Assembly (NCBI GenBank): GCA_043818215.1
Contig: JBDRGC010000064.1
Span: 1 to 21,059, forward strand
From: JBDRGC01 sp043818215
GTDB lineage: Bacteria > Chloroflexota > Anaerolineae > Anaerolineales > UBA11858
Direction of reading: 5' to 3'
Length of the DNA stretch: 21,059 nt
Each line of letters starts with the position of its first letter. Positions within the stretch are counted from its first letter, which is position 1. This document shows, piece by piece, positions 5,853 through 14,166 of the stretch. The notes under the pieces are model-generated. The model had not been told where the DNA came from. It saw nothing but the letters and a program-made list of their open reading frames with translations, and searched no databases. The position numbers and the translations under genes were made by a program.

Positions 5853-7025
5853 TCAAATCAGCATAAGTACAATAGGGACTACAAAAATGGCAGCCATGAA
5901 GATTGCTAAATTACGGTTAGTATCTGTGACCCAGGACACAAAACTCAGGACGACCCGCAGGTAACGGGGATAGACTGTGAGCAAGATAGCCAGGGACACA
6001 ATGCTAATACTGAACATGCCAACATAAACGATGGTAAAGGCCGGCGGATTATTCAGCAACACGGCTGCCAGTAACGTATCAATGAAAGTTGTAATATTAG
6101 CACCCATGATGTATGGGATCACATTCTCCCGGCGGACGAAGCCGCGGGCGCTCAGGGGCACCAGGATGCTCAAGGAGAGACTGACCGACATGGAAATCAT
6201 CGTCACCAACGCGCCCAGGGCGAACATCACCACTGGCCGATAGACCAGACGCGAGAGCCACCCCAAATGGCTTTCTTTGATGGTCATCTGGGGCAGGCAT
6301 TTATCGAACAGGTTGAAGCTGAGCAAAACGACTCCTAATCCGAGGAGGAAAACCGCCCAATTTGGCAGCAGACTAACCAACGGCGCAGTGACAGGCTCCA
6401 CTAACCGGTCAATGATCGAGCGGAGCAGCGCCCCTGAACGCAGTTGCATTCCGTCGAGCCAGCCAGCGCGCAGGATGAGGGCGCCCAGAAATAATCCAGG
6501 AAGATAAGTGGTGATTGTGACGGTGAGAGAAATCAACCCCATAGACAAGCTGGTAGCCCGGTCGCGGCCGCGCAGGACATAAAGAAAGCCAATGAAGAGC
6601 ACAATGAACCCTGCTCCCAGCCGGCTGCCTGAAATCATTGCAAACGCGCCCAGCTTATCCACCACCCCGGCGTCGAAGAAAGTAAGCGAGGCCGCAGCGA
6701 CCGGCGAACCGCTCATAATGATATAGGCAAACAGCCAGCCAAAACCGAGACAGTTGGCCGCATTGGTGACAGAAAACAAATCACGCACCAACGGGGCTAC
6801 GCCGCGCGCACCATCTTTCATCAACGTGATGGACACCACAAACAGATACAGGCTGCTGATAAAGAGCGTTATCTTACCGATATGTGCCCGCTCCCACCAG
6901 GCCCGCCTCGATTCCGGCAAGACAAGCTCGTCAAGAATAGCCAGCGAATCTCCCAGGTTATTCGGGGATGAGTGCTCCGGCGGGTTGTCTGACATAGTCC
7001 GGTGCGGATGATCGGATTTTATCAT
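5853..7025 (-). CDS. Na+/phosphate symporter-like membrane protein (NptA/PF02690 type)
   Basis: The protein has 390 residues and about nine hydrophobic segments in two similar halves after a hydrophilic N-terminal 45 residues. The signatures fit the type II Na/Pi cotransporter family: GSPVAAASLTFFDAG in the first half, where family members have a QSSSAT-like stretch, and the ANITTFIDTLLAA region in the second half, a common NptA motif (GxNxTT). The ATG at 7025 overlaps the stop of the upstream gene by four bases (ATGA), with GGGAGA at good spacing, so translation is coupled. Its place at the end of a Pst operon supports phosphate, or a related anion, as substrate. The first-half motif departs from QSSS, so substrate or ion coupling may differ. 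Confidence 0.82.
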   Translation of the reverse strand: MIKSDHPHRTMSDNPPEHSSPNNLGDSLAILDELVLPESRRAWWERAHIGKITLFISSLYLFVVSITLMKDGARGVAPLVRDLFSVTNAANCLGFGWLFAYIIMSGSPVAAASLTFFDAGVVDKLGAFAMISGSRLGAGFIVLFIGFLYVLRGRDRATSLSMGLISLTVTITTYLPGLFLGALILRAGWLDGMQLRSGALLRSIIDRLVEPVTAPLVSLLPNWAVFLLGLGVVLLSFNLFDKCLPQMTIKESHLGWLSRLVYRPVVMFALGALVTMISMSVSLSLSILVPLSARGFVRRENVIPYIMGANITTFIDTLLAAVLLNNPPAFTIVYVGMFSISIVSLAILLTVYPRYLRVVLSFVSWVTDTNRNLAIFMAAIFVVPIVLMLI

Positions 7026-8086
7026 TTGTTTTCTCCCAAGCCCGGCACCAATAAAGCCGATTCCAGATCAAGCTGCGGTTCGATTTCAGTTTTCCACAAA
7101 TTTTCCACCAGCCCGGTGTAGGCCTGCGCCCATCCCCCCAGGTCTTCAACAGTAAAAGCTCCGATCAGTTCGGGAGATGCTTGGCAATCCAAGTCAGCTG
7201 GACGTAAATGGTAGCGGCTGAGAATCCCCTGTCCATCGTCACTTGCAAGGAATTCGATGAACGCTTCGACTGTGAGACGCTCGGCGCGGGTGACATTGTC
7301 GTCCACGATCACGGCTTCTAGCTGGGCGAGGATAGTGCTTTCAGGCACTACGATCTCTAGTTCGAGGCCCCGTTCCAGGGCCAGACGGGCATCTTGTTCG
7401 TAGGTCACCAAAGCATCGCCAGCGCCCAATTCGAACAGAGTCAGCGCAGCCCTGCCCGAGGGCGCTAACAGGCGCACATTGTACCAGATGTCCATGAGTT
7501 GCGCCTCGGCGCGGCTCTGGCCGCCGGATTCCAGCAAGGCGCTGCCGTACTCGGCCAGCACAGCCCATTCGCCAGCGCCGGAGCTGCGCGGGTCGGCGTG
7601 GAGCAAACGCAGTCCAGGTTGAGCCAGGTCGGCAAACTCGGCCAGACCAGCCGGATTGCCGGGACGGGTGACAATTACCATCGGCGTGCAGCCTATCACT
7701 AGGAGTTCGGTATCCTCCCGCACCACCCGTCCAAATTTGAGCCAGGTAACATGCTGGGCATTGCTGAACACAGCTACATCAGCCGGAGCGCCCAGGTTGA
7801 TCTGCCCGGCCAGCGTCCCCGAGGGACCGAAGACACCCTCGATACTCAGATCTCGACCGGTATCGGCCTCCCATTGCGCCTCGAAAGCGGGAAAGATACC
7901 TTGGGTGAAGACTTCTTCTTGGGTGCTGAAGGCGTATACCACCAGTTGCACCGGAGCGTGGGAGTTGGACAGGATGGCCTGCCACCCGTAGTAAGCAACT
8001 ACGATCAGCAGTACCACGGTCAAGGCCCAACCTGCTATGCGGCGCCAATTCTTGCTTTTATAGGGGTCGATTAGGGATGGTTTCAT
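7022..8086 (-). CDS. Sulfate-binding-protein-like ABC substrate-binding protein
   Basis: The protein has 354 residues. Residues 16-38 are a hydrophobic signal or anchor with no lipobox Cys. The remainder matches type 2 periplasmic binding proteins of the Sbp/CysP type: an early VVYAFSTQEEVF strand, then GPSGTLAGQI (anion-binding loop), PADVAVFSNAQHV, and later VTRPGNPAGLAEFADLAQPG followed by DPRSSGAGEW. Those last elements recall the sulfate/thiosulfate binders (KGNPK..W.DL..PG / NPKTSG). It lies six bases after pstB and overlaps the symporter gene by four. The operon already has a PstS-type lipoprotein, so this is a second, different anion receptor. Possible ligands are phosphate, sulfate, phosphite, phosphonate or molybdate; the sequence does not decide. 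Confidence 0.82.
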   Translation of the reverse strand: MKPSLIDPYKSKNWRRIAGWALTVVLLIVVAYYGWQAILSNSHAPVQLVVYAFSTQEEVFTQGIFPAFEAQWEADTGRDLSIEGVFGPSGTLAGQINLGAPADVAVFSNAQHVTWLKFGRVVREDTELLVIGCTPMVIVTRPGNPAGLAEFADLAQPGLRLLHADPRSSGAGEWAVLAEYGSALLESGGQSRAEAQLMDIWYNVRLLAPSGRAALTLFELGAGDALVTYEQDARLALERGLELEIVVPESTILAQLEAVIVDDNVTRAERLTVEAFIEFLASDDGQGILSRYHLRPADLDCQASPELIGAFTVEDLGGWAQAYTGLVENLWKTEIEPQLDLESALLVPGLGENK

Positions 8087-8092
8087 GTGTGT

Positions 8093-8866
8093 TTATCCAA
8101 GATCGCCTGATAAATAAGCTTGCGTACGCTCGTCTCTTGGGGAGGTAAACATCTGGGCAGCAAGGCCGGCTTCCACTAACACTCCCATCCAGAGGAAGAT
8201 GACGTAGTCGGCCAGACGACGCGCCTGCCGCAGCAGGTGAGTGACCACAACTATAGTGGTCTCCTCCTTGAGAATCTTGAGTTGTTCTTCGATCCGCTGT
8301 GCCGAAATCGGATCCAGGGCCGAGGTTGGTTCGTCGCACAACAGCACCTCTGGCTCCACGGCCAGGGCACGCGCCAGACAAAGCCGTTGCTGCTGTCCGG
8401 TGGATAGCCGCGAGGCCGGCGCCCATAGGCGGTCCTTGACCTCATCCCACAGGCCGGCCGCTCGCAGATAGCGTTCTACGATGCGGTCCAGGTTACGGCC
8501 ATTGCCCTTATCGAGTCGTTGCAGGCCGTGGATACGCCGCCCGTAGGCCACATTGTCGTAAATAGACATCGGCAGGGGGGAAGGCTTGGGGGCCAGCAGC
8601 CCCATCCGAGTGCGCACCTCGGTCACGTCCACGCCGCGGCCATAAACATCCACACCGTCCAGCAAAATCCGGCCTGTCACCCGCACCCCGTCAGTCTCCT
8701 CTATGATGCGGTTGATACTCCTGAGAAGCGTTGTCTTGCCGCATCCCGAAGGCCCAATAATGACTGTGATCCCCCGGTTTGGGATGTCGGCGCTGATGTC
8801 TTTCAAAGCTTGCTCATCGCCGTACCAGGCGTTCAGGTTTTGAATCTGGATGCAGGGTTTCAACAC
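8093..8866 (-). CDS. pstB: Phosphate ABC transporter ATP-binding protein PstB
   Basis: The 257 residues have the features of PstB: GPSGCGKTT (Walker A, 38-46), PLPMSIYDNVAYG (98-109), signature LSTGQQQR (154-161), Walker B with CDEPTSALDP (177-186), and switch His210 in VVVTH. The start is GTG at 8866, set by AGGAGG eight bases upstream. One oddity is that the Q-loop, normally GMVFQKP, reads GLLAPKP here, so the usual glutamine is replaced by Pro93. The signature also has Thr156 where Gly is usual. The protein would sit on the inner face of the membrane and power PstC/PstA. It is separated from pstA by a gap holding a perfect 20-bp hairpin. Confidence 0.95.
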   Translation of the reverse strand: MLKPCIQIQNLNAWYGDEQALKDISADIPNRGITVIIGPSGCGKTTLLRSINRIIEETDGVRVTGRILLDGVDVYGRGVDVTEVRTRMGLLAPKPSPLPMSIYDNVAYGRRIHGLQRLDKGNGRNLDRIVERYLRAAGLWDEVKDRLWAPASRLSTGQQQRLCLARALAVEPEVLLCDEPTSALDPISAQRIEEQLKILKEETTIVVVTHLLRQARRLADYVIFLWMGVLVEAGLAAQMFTSPRDERTQAYLSGDLG

Positions 8867-8910
8867 AGATTATACCTCCTACTATATCATATCAATAAAT
8901 GAGGGGAAAT

Positions 8911-8953
8911 GTGGGACTACGAAATGCGCCTGCGGCGCATTTCGTAGTCCCAC
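8911..8953. repeat. Perfect 20-bp hairpin between pstA and pstB
   Basis: Bases 8911-8930 are exactly complementary to 8934-8953, with a 3-base loop. No T-tract follows in the direction of the operon, so it is unlikely to end transcription fully. It could stabilise the upstream message or partly attenuate pstB. Confidence 0.85.
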
Positions 8954-8982
8954 GCCCCTTCTTTTTGAGAAAGTACTTCCTA

Positions 8983-9831
8983 CTAACGAATAACATGCTT
9001 TGTCATCCTCCCAGCCAACCGGCGCGAGATCAGGCTGATGGACAGGATGATGATGGTCAACACCAGAGCGGAGGCGTAGGCGCGTTCTTGCACGGCTGGG
9101 AAAGGGGTGCCAAGTTGGAAGAAGACAGCCAGTGGCAGTGAGGCAACTGGACTGAAAATAGAATCGGGCAGGCGGTCAGTGTAGCCGGCTGTAAAAAGCA
9201 CCGAAGCTGCGTCGCCAATACCTCGCCCGAAGGCCAGCAAGACCGCCGTCAGCAGTCCGGGGGCCGTCTGGCGCACAACGACCTTCAGGGCGGTCTCCAT
9301 CCGGGTGGCGCCCAGGGTATAAGACGCGTCCTTCAATTCGGGGGGCACCATAGCGATGGCCTCATCCATGCCCCGGGTCATGATGGGCAATTCCAGGAAA
9401 GCCAGGGCGATGATGCCGCCTAACAGGGAGGCCCGCATTCCCAGCCAGAGCATGATTATGAAGCCGAAAGCGCCGTAGACGATGCTTGGCACGCCCCACA
9501 ACACATCCAGGGCCAGGCGCGTCAGTTCAGCGCGGCGGGAACGCGCTGCGTAGATATTAAGATAGAGCGCAAGGGGCAGGCTGACAATAAAGGCCAGAGA
9601 TGTCGCTCCCCCGGCCAGACAGAGTGAGCCGACGATGGCATTGAGGATGCCGCCTTCCTTGCCCAGGTAATAGCCGCCTTTTGGGGTTTGGGTCAGCATG
9701 GCCAGATTCAGGGCCGGCAGTCCACGCCAAATCACCGTCCCCAGGATGAGAAACAGGCTGCCCAACACAATCATGGTCGAGGCAATCATCAACACTTTGA
9801 AAATATTTTCTTCTACATTCCGCCTATTCAC
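8983..9831 (-). CDS. pstA: Phosphate ABC transporter permease PstA
   Basis: The 282 residues contain six hydrophobic segments and the inner-membrane permease (EAA) loop EAIAMVPPELKDASYTLGAT, which docks on the ATPase, followed by GRGIGDAASVLF. Length and the GGYYLGKEGGILNAIVGSL segment suit PstA rather than PstC. The start is GTG at 9831 with AAAGGA nine bases upstream; the nearby ATG at 9836 is followed at once by a stop. It lies between pstC and pstB in the classic order. Confidence 0.92.
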   Translation of the reverse strand: MNRRNVEENIFKVLMIASTMIVLGSLFLILGTVIWRGLPALNLAMLTQTPKGGYYLGKEGGILNAIVGSLCLAGGATSLAFIVSLPLALYLNIYAARSRRAELTRLALDVLWGVPSIVYGAFGFIIMLWLGMRASLLGGIIALAFLELPIMTRGMDEAIAMVPPELKDASYTLGATRMETALKVVVRQTAPGLLTAVLLAFGRGIGDAASVLFTAGYTDRLPDSIFSPVASLPLAVFFQLGTPFPAVQERAYASALVLTIIILSISLISRRLAGRMTKHVIR

Positions 9832-9856
9832 TTCATAATTTCCTTTCAGAGAGAAG

Positions 9857-9905
9857 AGATTAGAGATTGGGGATTAGAGATTCTCTAATCTCCAATCCCC
9901 AATCT
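9857..9905. repeat. Imperfect hairpin between pstC and pstA
   Basis: Arms of 24 bases (9857-9880 and 9882-9905), built of GATTAGAGATTGGGG-type units, pair with a few mismatches. It is a simple-sequence hairpin without a T-run. Confidence 0.7.
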
Positions 9906-9912
9906 CCAATTT

Positions 9913-10863
9913 CTACTCCACCCGCACCAGCCGCACCAGCACCAGCCGCGAGAGGAGGCTAAAAACCAGCGCAATTATCAGTAAAATCAGCGCCCCACCC
10001 AGCAGGGCCGCGTCGTACAAAGGAATGGACATCATCTCGCCATAGTTGTTGGCAATCAGGGCTGTCAGGGGGTAAGCGGCATCAAATATGGAGTGGGGTA
10101 CCTGGGGCATGTTGCCTACTACCATCAGCACGGCCATGGTTTCGCCCAAGGCCCGGGAGAAACCTAACATTACAGCGGCCACCACCCCCGGCCAGGCCCG
10201 TCGCAGCACCACGCGCCGTATCGTCTGCCAGCGGGTAGCGCCCAACGACAGTGATGCCTCCCGCAAACCCTGGGGCACGGCACGAATTACATCATCGGCC
10301 ACAGCGATGATGATGGGGAAGACCATCACCGCCAGCACCAGCCCTCCGGCAAGTATACCGTAACCGGTAGGATTGTTGTCGGTGCTGAACAAAGGCAGAA
10401 GACCCAGCCAGCGGTTCAGGGTTGGTGCGACGACATGCCCCACGAAGGGCACCACGGTCAACATGCCCCACACCCCATAGACCACAGAGGGGATACCGGC
10501 CAACAAGTCGATGAATGGCTTGACCAGGGCACGTGTGCGCGCTGCGGCGTACTCGGCCAGGTAGATAGCGGTCAACAGGGAAGGGGGAACGGCAATCACC
10601 ATCGCCACGGCGGTCACCCACAGGGTTCCCATGATAAAGGGATAGAAACCAAAAGCGCCTTTGAGGGGATGCCAGTTCATAGAGAGGAGTAATTCTCCCA
10701 AGGAGTTGACAGCCAAAATGGGCCGGGCGCGCAGAAAGAGGGCCAAGCCGATCAGCGGAACCAACAATACCACCCCTAGTGTCAGCAAGCTCATCAGCCG
10801 TTCTGCCAGCCTATCTTTCTTCCGGCGTTTATGCCGGATGGCGGTCACTAAAGTTTCACCCAT
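9913..10863 (-). CDS. pstC: Phosphate ABC transporter permease PstC
   Basis: From ATG 10863 (the frame opens at a TTG at 10881) the protein has 316 residues and six transmembrane segments. The first hydrophobic stretch is LLTLGVVLLVPLIGLALFL. The periplasmic segment with NSLGELLLSMNWHPLKGAFGFYP is typical of PstC. The EAA loop reads DVIRAVPQGLREASLSLGAT, followed by SRALGETMAVLMVVGN, a strong PstC signature. It pairs with PstA to form the membrane channel. The ribosome-binding site is weak (AGG, GGAAA). A 425-bp gap full of repeats separates it from pstS, which may lower its expression relative to pstS. Confidence 0.93.
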   Translation of the reverse strand: MGETLVTAIRHKRRKKDRLAERLMSLLTLGVVLLVPLIGLALFLRARPILAVNSLGELLLSMNWHPLKGAFGFYPFIMGTLWVTAVAMVIAVPPSLLTAIYLAEYAAARTRALVKPFIDLLAGIPSVVYGVWGMLTVVPFVGHVVAPTLNRWLGLLPLFSTDNNPTGYGILAGGLVLAVMVFPIIIAVADDVIRAVPQGLREASLSLGATRWQTIRRVVLRRAWPGVVAAVMLGFSRALGETMAVLMVVGNMPQVPHSIFDAAYPLTALIANNYGEMMSIPLYDAALLGGALILLIIALVFSLLSRLVLVRLVRVE

Positions 10864-10894
10864 ATTTCCAAACCTGAACAAGCCAGAACTAAAA

Positions 10895-10990
10895 TATTTT
10901 CACCACGAAGGCACTATACCCTGGCGGGTACAAGCGAGACACAAAGCTTTTTTAATAATTTCCTTCGTGCCTTGTGCCTCATCGTGCCCT
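10895..10990. repeat. Degenerate interspersed hairpin downstream of pstS
   Basis: The stretch begins CACCACGAAGGCAC and ends in CCTGGGTATCGTGGT, with partial complement in between (ATACCC near 10915 against GGGTAT near 10992). It is related to the hairpin at 2394-2457 but is disturbed by a short insertion. Confidence 0.5.
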
Positions 10991-11042
10991 GGGTATCGTG
11001 GTCGTCGTAAGCGCGCAGAGCAAATTTCGCTGTTTTGTGTAA

Positions 11043-11298
11043 GTAATGGTGATTAAATAACTTACCCATTTCGTTTTCGGGAAATTTGGTGATGATCTGA
11101 ATTTACAGAGGACTATACTACAGCACGGTGGAAGTCCTTTGGCAATCAATGGCATTAAGTTAAGCCATCGGCGGATCACGGATCCGCCTGGAGCGTGCTA
11201 AAAAAAGTTCTGCTCCTGTCGGATCCGTGATCCGACAGCCACCTGCCCTTAAAACTAGTGACGATAAAATGAGCAAGTTATTTAATTTTCATTCCTAA
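11043..11298. mobile_element. MITE-like element, copy B
   Basis: The left end (GATTAAATAACTTACCCATTT, 11051-11071) and right end (11266-11298) form terminal inverted repeats that match those of the element at 4581-4816. The interior is unrelated and contains two GGATCC-centred palindromes (near 11168-11187 and 11219-11237). No coding frame is present. It lies in the pstS-pstC gap. Confidence 0.55.
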
Positions 11299-11306
11299 TC
11301 ATGCTG

Positions 11307-12281
11307 TTATTCCAGCTTCATCAACTCTTCATCCAATCTATCCTGAGGCAGCGCGATATACCCCGCCTCGGAAACGTAGCTTTGCCCATCAGTCAGCACC
11401 CAGGTGATGAAAGCTTTCACCAGACCCGATGGCTGGCCCAAGGTAACCAAATTGAGGTCGCGGGCCGGCGGTGAGGGGTAATACCCCGTGGCGACAGCTT
11501 CCACCGCCATCTCTTTGTTATCATAAGTTTCGTCGGGATCGGCCTGGCCGTTTGCGTTGATATCCACAGGCGCCACCTGCGCCCCAGCCACGGGCAGACC
11601 TGTGTCCATGTCGAAGGCGTAGTTAAGATTATTGAAGCCGATACCCAGGGGGTCTTTGATCACCGCGTCCAGAAGGCCGGGGTCTCCGTAAACCGCGATG
11701 CCCAGCAGGTCCTCCTGTGCGGCCCCCAGATACCCGGCCCAGGTGTCGGCCGCGCCACAGGCGTCGGAGCGGGTGAAGACGTGGATGGGGTCGGTCACTT
11801 CGGGGCGTCCCACCACCTGCCCCCAGGTGGTGATCTCATCGGTGATGTAGATAGCAATCAACTTCTCCCGAGAAATGCCCGTTTGGTACAGGTCATCCCA
11901 GACAGGATTCTTAGCGTTAACGGTGGGGAAAACGGCGTCTTTGGTGACCGATACCCAGAAAGCCCCGCGCTCGATCTCCTCAGGATAAATCTCTCGGGAA
12001 ACCATGCCGACGTCCACCGCGTCGGACAGGGCGTCAGCCATTCCCTTGCCAGCCCCGCCCGCGGAGATGTCGAATCTGACATCGGGGTGCAGTTTCTGGA
12101 ACTCCTCGCCCCAGCGAACCATCAGGGGGTAGAGCGCCCAGGCCCCGGAGACAGCGATGGTGCCCTTCAAATCGCTGCCGTCCTGCGCGGTAGTCCCCGA
12201 TCCCGATGGGCGGCAGCTAATGGCAAACAGCATCAAAATAATCATACAGATCAGAATGGTTCTTGAAATTTGTGTTTTCAT
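11307..12281 (-). CDS. pstS: Phosphate-binding lipoprotein PstS
   Basis: The protein has 324 residues. A lipoprotein signal peptide ends in LFAISC with the acylated Cys at residue 23. The mature part matches the PstS-like superfamily: TIAVSGAWALYPLMVRWGEE, SAGGAGKGMADAL (phosphate-binding loop), VSREIYPEE, and TRSDACGAADTW. It would be anchored outside the membrane and deliver phosphate to PstCA. An unusual segment at 240-251 (DINANGQADPDE) has the spacing of an EF-hand/dockerin calcium loop. AAGGAAA lies nine to ten bases before the ATG. It is first of the pst genes in transcription order, behind the TSUP gene. Confidence 0.93.
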   Translation of the reverse strand: MKTQISRTILICMIILMLFAISCRPSGSGTTAQDGSDLKGTIAVSGAWALYPLMVRWGEEFQKLHPDVRFDISAGGAGKGMADALSDAVDVGMVSREIYPEEIERGAFWVSVTKDAVFPTVNAKNPVWDDLYQTGISREKLIAIYITDEITTWGQVVGRPEVTDPIHVFTRSDACGAADTWAGYLGAAQEDLLGIAVYGDPGLLDAVIKDPLGIGFNNLNYAFDMDTGLPVAGAQVAPVDINANGQADPDETYDNKEMAVEAVATGYYPSPPARDLNLVTLGQPSGLVKAFITWVLTDGQSYVSEAGYIALPQDRLDEELMKLE

Positions 12282-12344
12282 TGCATGGTTTCCTTTTTAG
12301 TTTCTCAAATAGAATGGGGGGTAGTAGTGTTTTAGGATAGGCTC

Positions 12345-13103
12345 TTAAGCCAACAGCTTCACCAACGTGTAGCCACCCAGCGCGGTGGACATACCACCAA
12401 TAATCAGGGTCAACCGTCCGGTCGGGATTCGACTGACTACATAAGCGGCCAGGGGCACCGAGAAGACTGCCCCCAGCATGAGCGAGGGAGCCAGATGCCA
12501 GGAAATCGGCGCACCGCTCACCCAGTAGATCGCTACTCCTGCAATGCTGGTCAACCCCTCAGCCAGGGAGGCAATCCCGACCGCGTTGCGGCCGCGCACG
12601 CCGGAGAGTACCTGTCCGCCGGTCACGACCGGGCCGTAGCCCCCGCCGCTGATCCCCTTATTGAAGGCGGCGATAAAACCCAGGCCAGCGATACGCCGCC
12701 ATGAAAAAGGAAGCTCCCGCCGGCGATTCTTGAGAATCACCAACCCCATGGCCAATACCAGCGCGCCGATATAGAGTTTGACTGCCCACGCCGGTATACT
12801 GATCGCGATCCCAACAGCCAACACTACCCCCACGAGGCTGCACCCCGTCAGCATGGCGGCAACTTTGAAATCAAGGCTGCCGGGACGCAAATTCACGTTG
12901 CCAAACTCATGGTGGAATATGCCAGCCAAAACGCCGGTGACAGATTCCGAGAGCAGCACCGCGGGGACGATCTCGATAGGTTCATAGCCTAATACCAACA
13001 AGACAGGCGCCAAGGTGGTACCGTAGCCCATTCCTAGGGTAGAGTCGACCAACTCACAGACAAACGCCATTATTATGATAGGGATGAAGAATTCGATATC
13101 CAT
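12345..13103 (-). CDS. TSUP (TauE/SafE, DUF81) family membrane permease
   Basis: The 252 residues contain about eight hydrophobic segments in two halves. The N-terminal signature is FVCELVDSTLGMGYGTTLAP and the second-half counterpart is FNKGISGGGYGPVVTGGQ, both typical of TauE/SafE/TSUP exporters of sulfite, sulfonates or small organic anions. GAGGT stands six bases before ATG 13103, which supports this start even though the gene then overlaps the preceding Usp-like gene by 31 bp. Its position between a Usp protein and PstS, behind a Pho-like box, is unusual. The substrate cannot be read from sequence; sulfite or another oxyanion is the family expectation. Confidence 0.88.
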   Translation of the reverse strand: MDIEFFIPIIIMAFVCELVDSTLGMGYGTTLAPVLLVLGYEPIEIVPAVLLSESVTGVLAGIFHHEFGNVNLRPGSLDFKVAAMLTGCSLVGVVLAVGIAISIPAWAVKLYIGALVLAMGLVILKNRRRELPFSWRRIAGLGFIAAFNKGISGGGYGPVVTGGQVLSGVRGRNAVGIASLAEGLTSIAGVAIYWVSGAPISWHLAPSLMLGAVFSVPLAAYVVSRIPTGRLTLIIGGMSTALGGYTLVKLLA

Positions 13104-14125
13104 GTTTCTACCTCAATGGGTTTGGCGATCAATACCGGACACCTGGGCCAGCACAATAAGGGATCATCCATCTCATCTTTCAGGTAACGCAGCAAATGGC
13201 TGTGAGACTCGGCGGCTATGACCACCAGATCGTAATCTCCCTCGGTCACTTCGCCATATACCTGCCAAAAAGGTGGCTCTTCTCGCAGCCGCAAAGTGCT
13301 CTCGATTCTCTGGTCCACCAGACGGCGGGCAACCCGGCGAATTTTCCGTCCCAAGGATGTATCCGTACTCAGCAGAGCAGGCAAACTGGACTGCATGGCT
13401 GCGGCTCTGTTAGATGGACGCGGCATGGACGGTATTACAGGTAAGATAGTGACAAGTGCGCCGCTGGGCCGGGCCAGACGTACAATCCAATCCACAGCAG
13501 CATCGTTTTCGCATTGTTGACCCCATAAGACTAGCAGAATCTTTTCGAGCACACGGCGCGGCCGCCGGGTTACTAATAAGGAAGCGGAAGTCTGCTCCAC
13601 GAGTCTGCATTCCGGCGAGTCGGAGAACAGCCGCTGGAGCATAGATTGGTCATAGTCGCCGAAGATGAGTAGATCGTAACCGCCGGACTCTGACTCGGCG
13701 GCTAAGGCTTGCCAGGCGCGGCAACCTTTCTCTGCCGTCTCGAAGAGGTCGAGGCTCGCTTTCAGGAGGGTTGCCACGCCTCGGGCATAGGGAGTTATCT
13801 CCTCGGCCCAAGAAGCATCAGTGGATGCCCAGGTCAACAGGCGCAGGGGACGGCTGGACACCTCGGGCCACAGTTCCGTCAGCCAACGATTGATGTCTTG
13901 GGCATCTGCCTGCACCACGTAGGTTGATGGTCCCAACGCGGCCATGATAGCTTGCCGCGCCTCGATATCATCAGGGTCAGCCATTGCCACAGTCACCCGT
14001 CCGCCGTCTTCGGTGATCGGGATGGCATGATAGCGCCTGACCAGATCGGGAGGCAGCCGATGGGCCAGACGTGGATCAACAACCAAGGGGGCCAACTTCA
14101 AAGCTGGCATTGTGAGGTCAGGCAT
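13073..14125 (-). CDS. MshEN-like domain fused to two universal stress protein domains
   Basis: From ATG 14125 the protein has 350 residues. Residues about 8-85 resemble the C-terminal half of the MshEN/GspE N-terminal domain: LPPDLVRRYHAIPI, then GGRVTVAMADPDDIEARQAI. Two Usp-like halves follow (about 95-205 and 207-350), with YDLLIFGDYDQS, ASLLVTRR and DYDLVVIAAESHSH, CPVLIAKP as strand ends. The frame is open to an ATG at 14284, but that extra part spans a common hairpin repeat and the promoter start, so 14125 is preferred; no good Shine-Dalgarno site marks it. MshEN domains can bind cyclic di-GMP, but the RLG-type first motif is missing, so binding is uncertain. The gene is first behind the Pho-like box. 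Confidence 0.78.
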   Translation of the reverse strand: MPDLTMPALKLAPLVVDPRLAHRLPPDLVRRYHAIPITEDGGRVTVAMADPDDIEARQAIMAALGPSTYVVQADAQDINRWLTELWPEVSSRPLRLLTWASTDASWAEEITPYARGVATLLKASLDLFETAEKGCRAWQALAAESESGGYDLLIFGDYDQSMLQRLFSDSPECRLVEQTSASLLVTRRPRRVLEKILLVLWGQQCENDAAVDWIVRLARPSGALVTILPVIPSMPRPSNRAAAMQSSLPALLSTDTSLGRKIRRVARRLVDQRIESTLRLREEPPFWQVYGEVTEGDYDLVVIAAESHSHLLRYLKDEMDDPLLCWPRCPVLIAKPIEVETWISNSSSLS

Positions 14126-14166
14126 ATTTGATTTTCTGCCGAAATTTAGTTTTCGAAATGCCCGTT

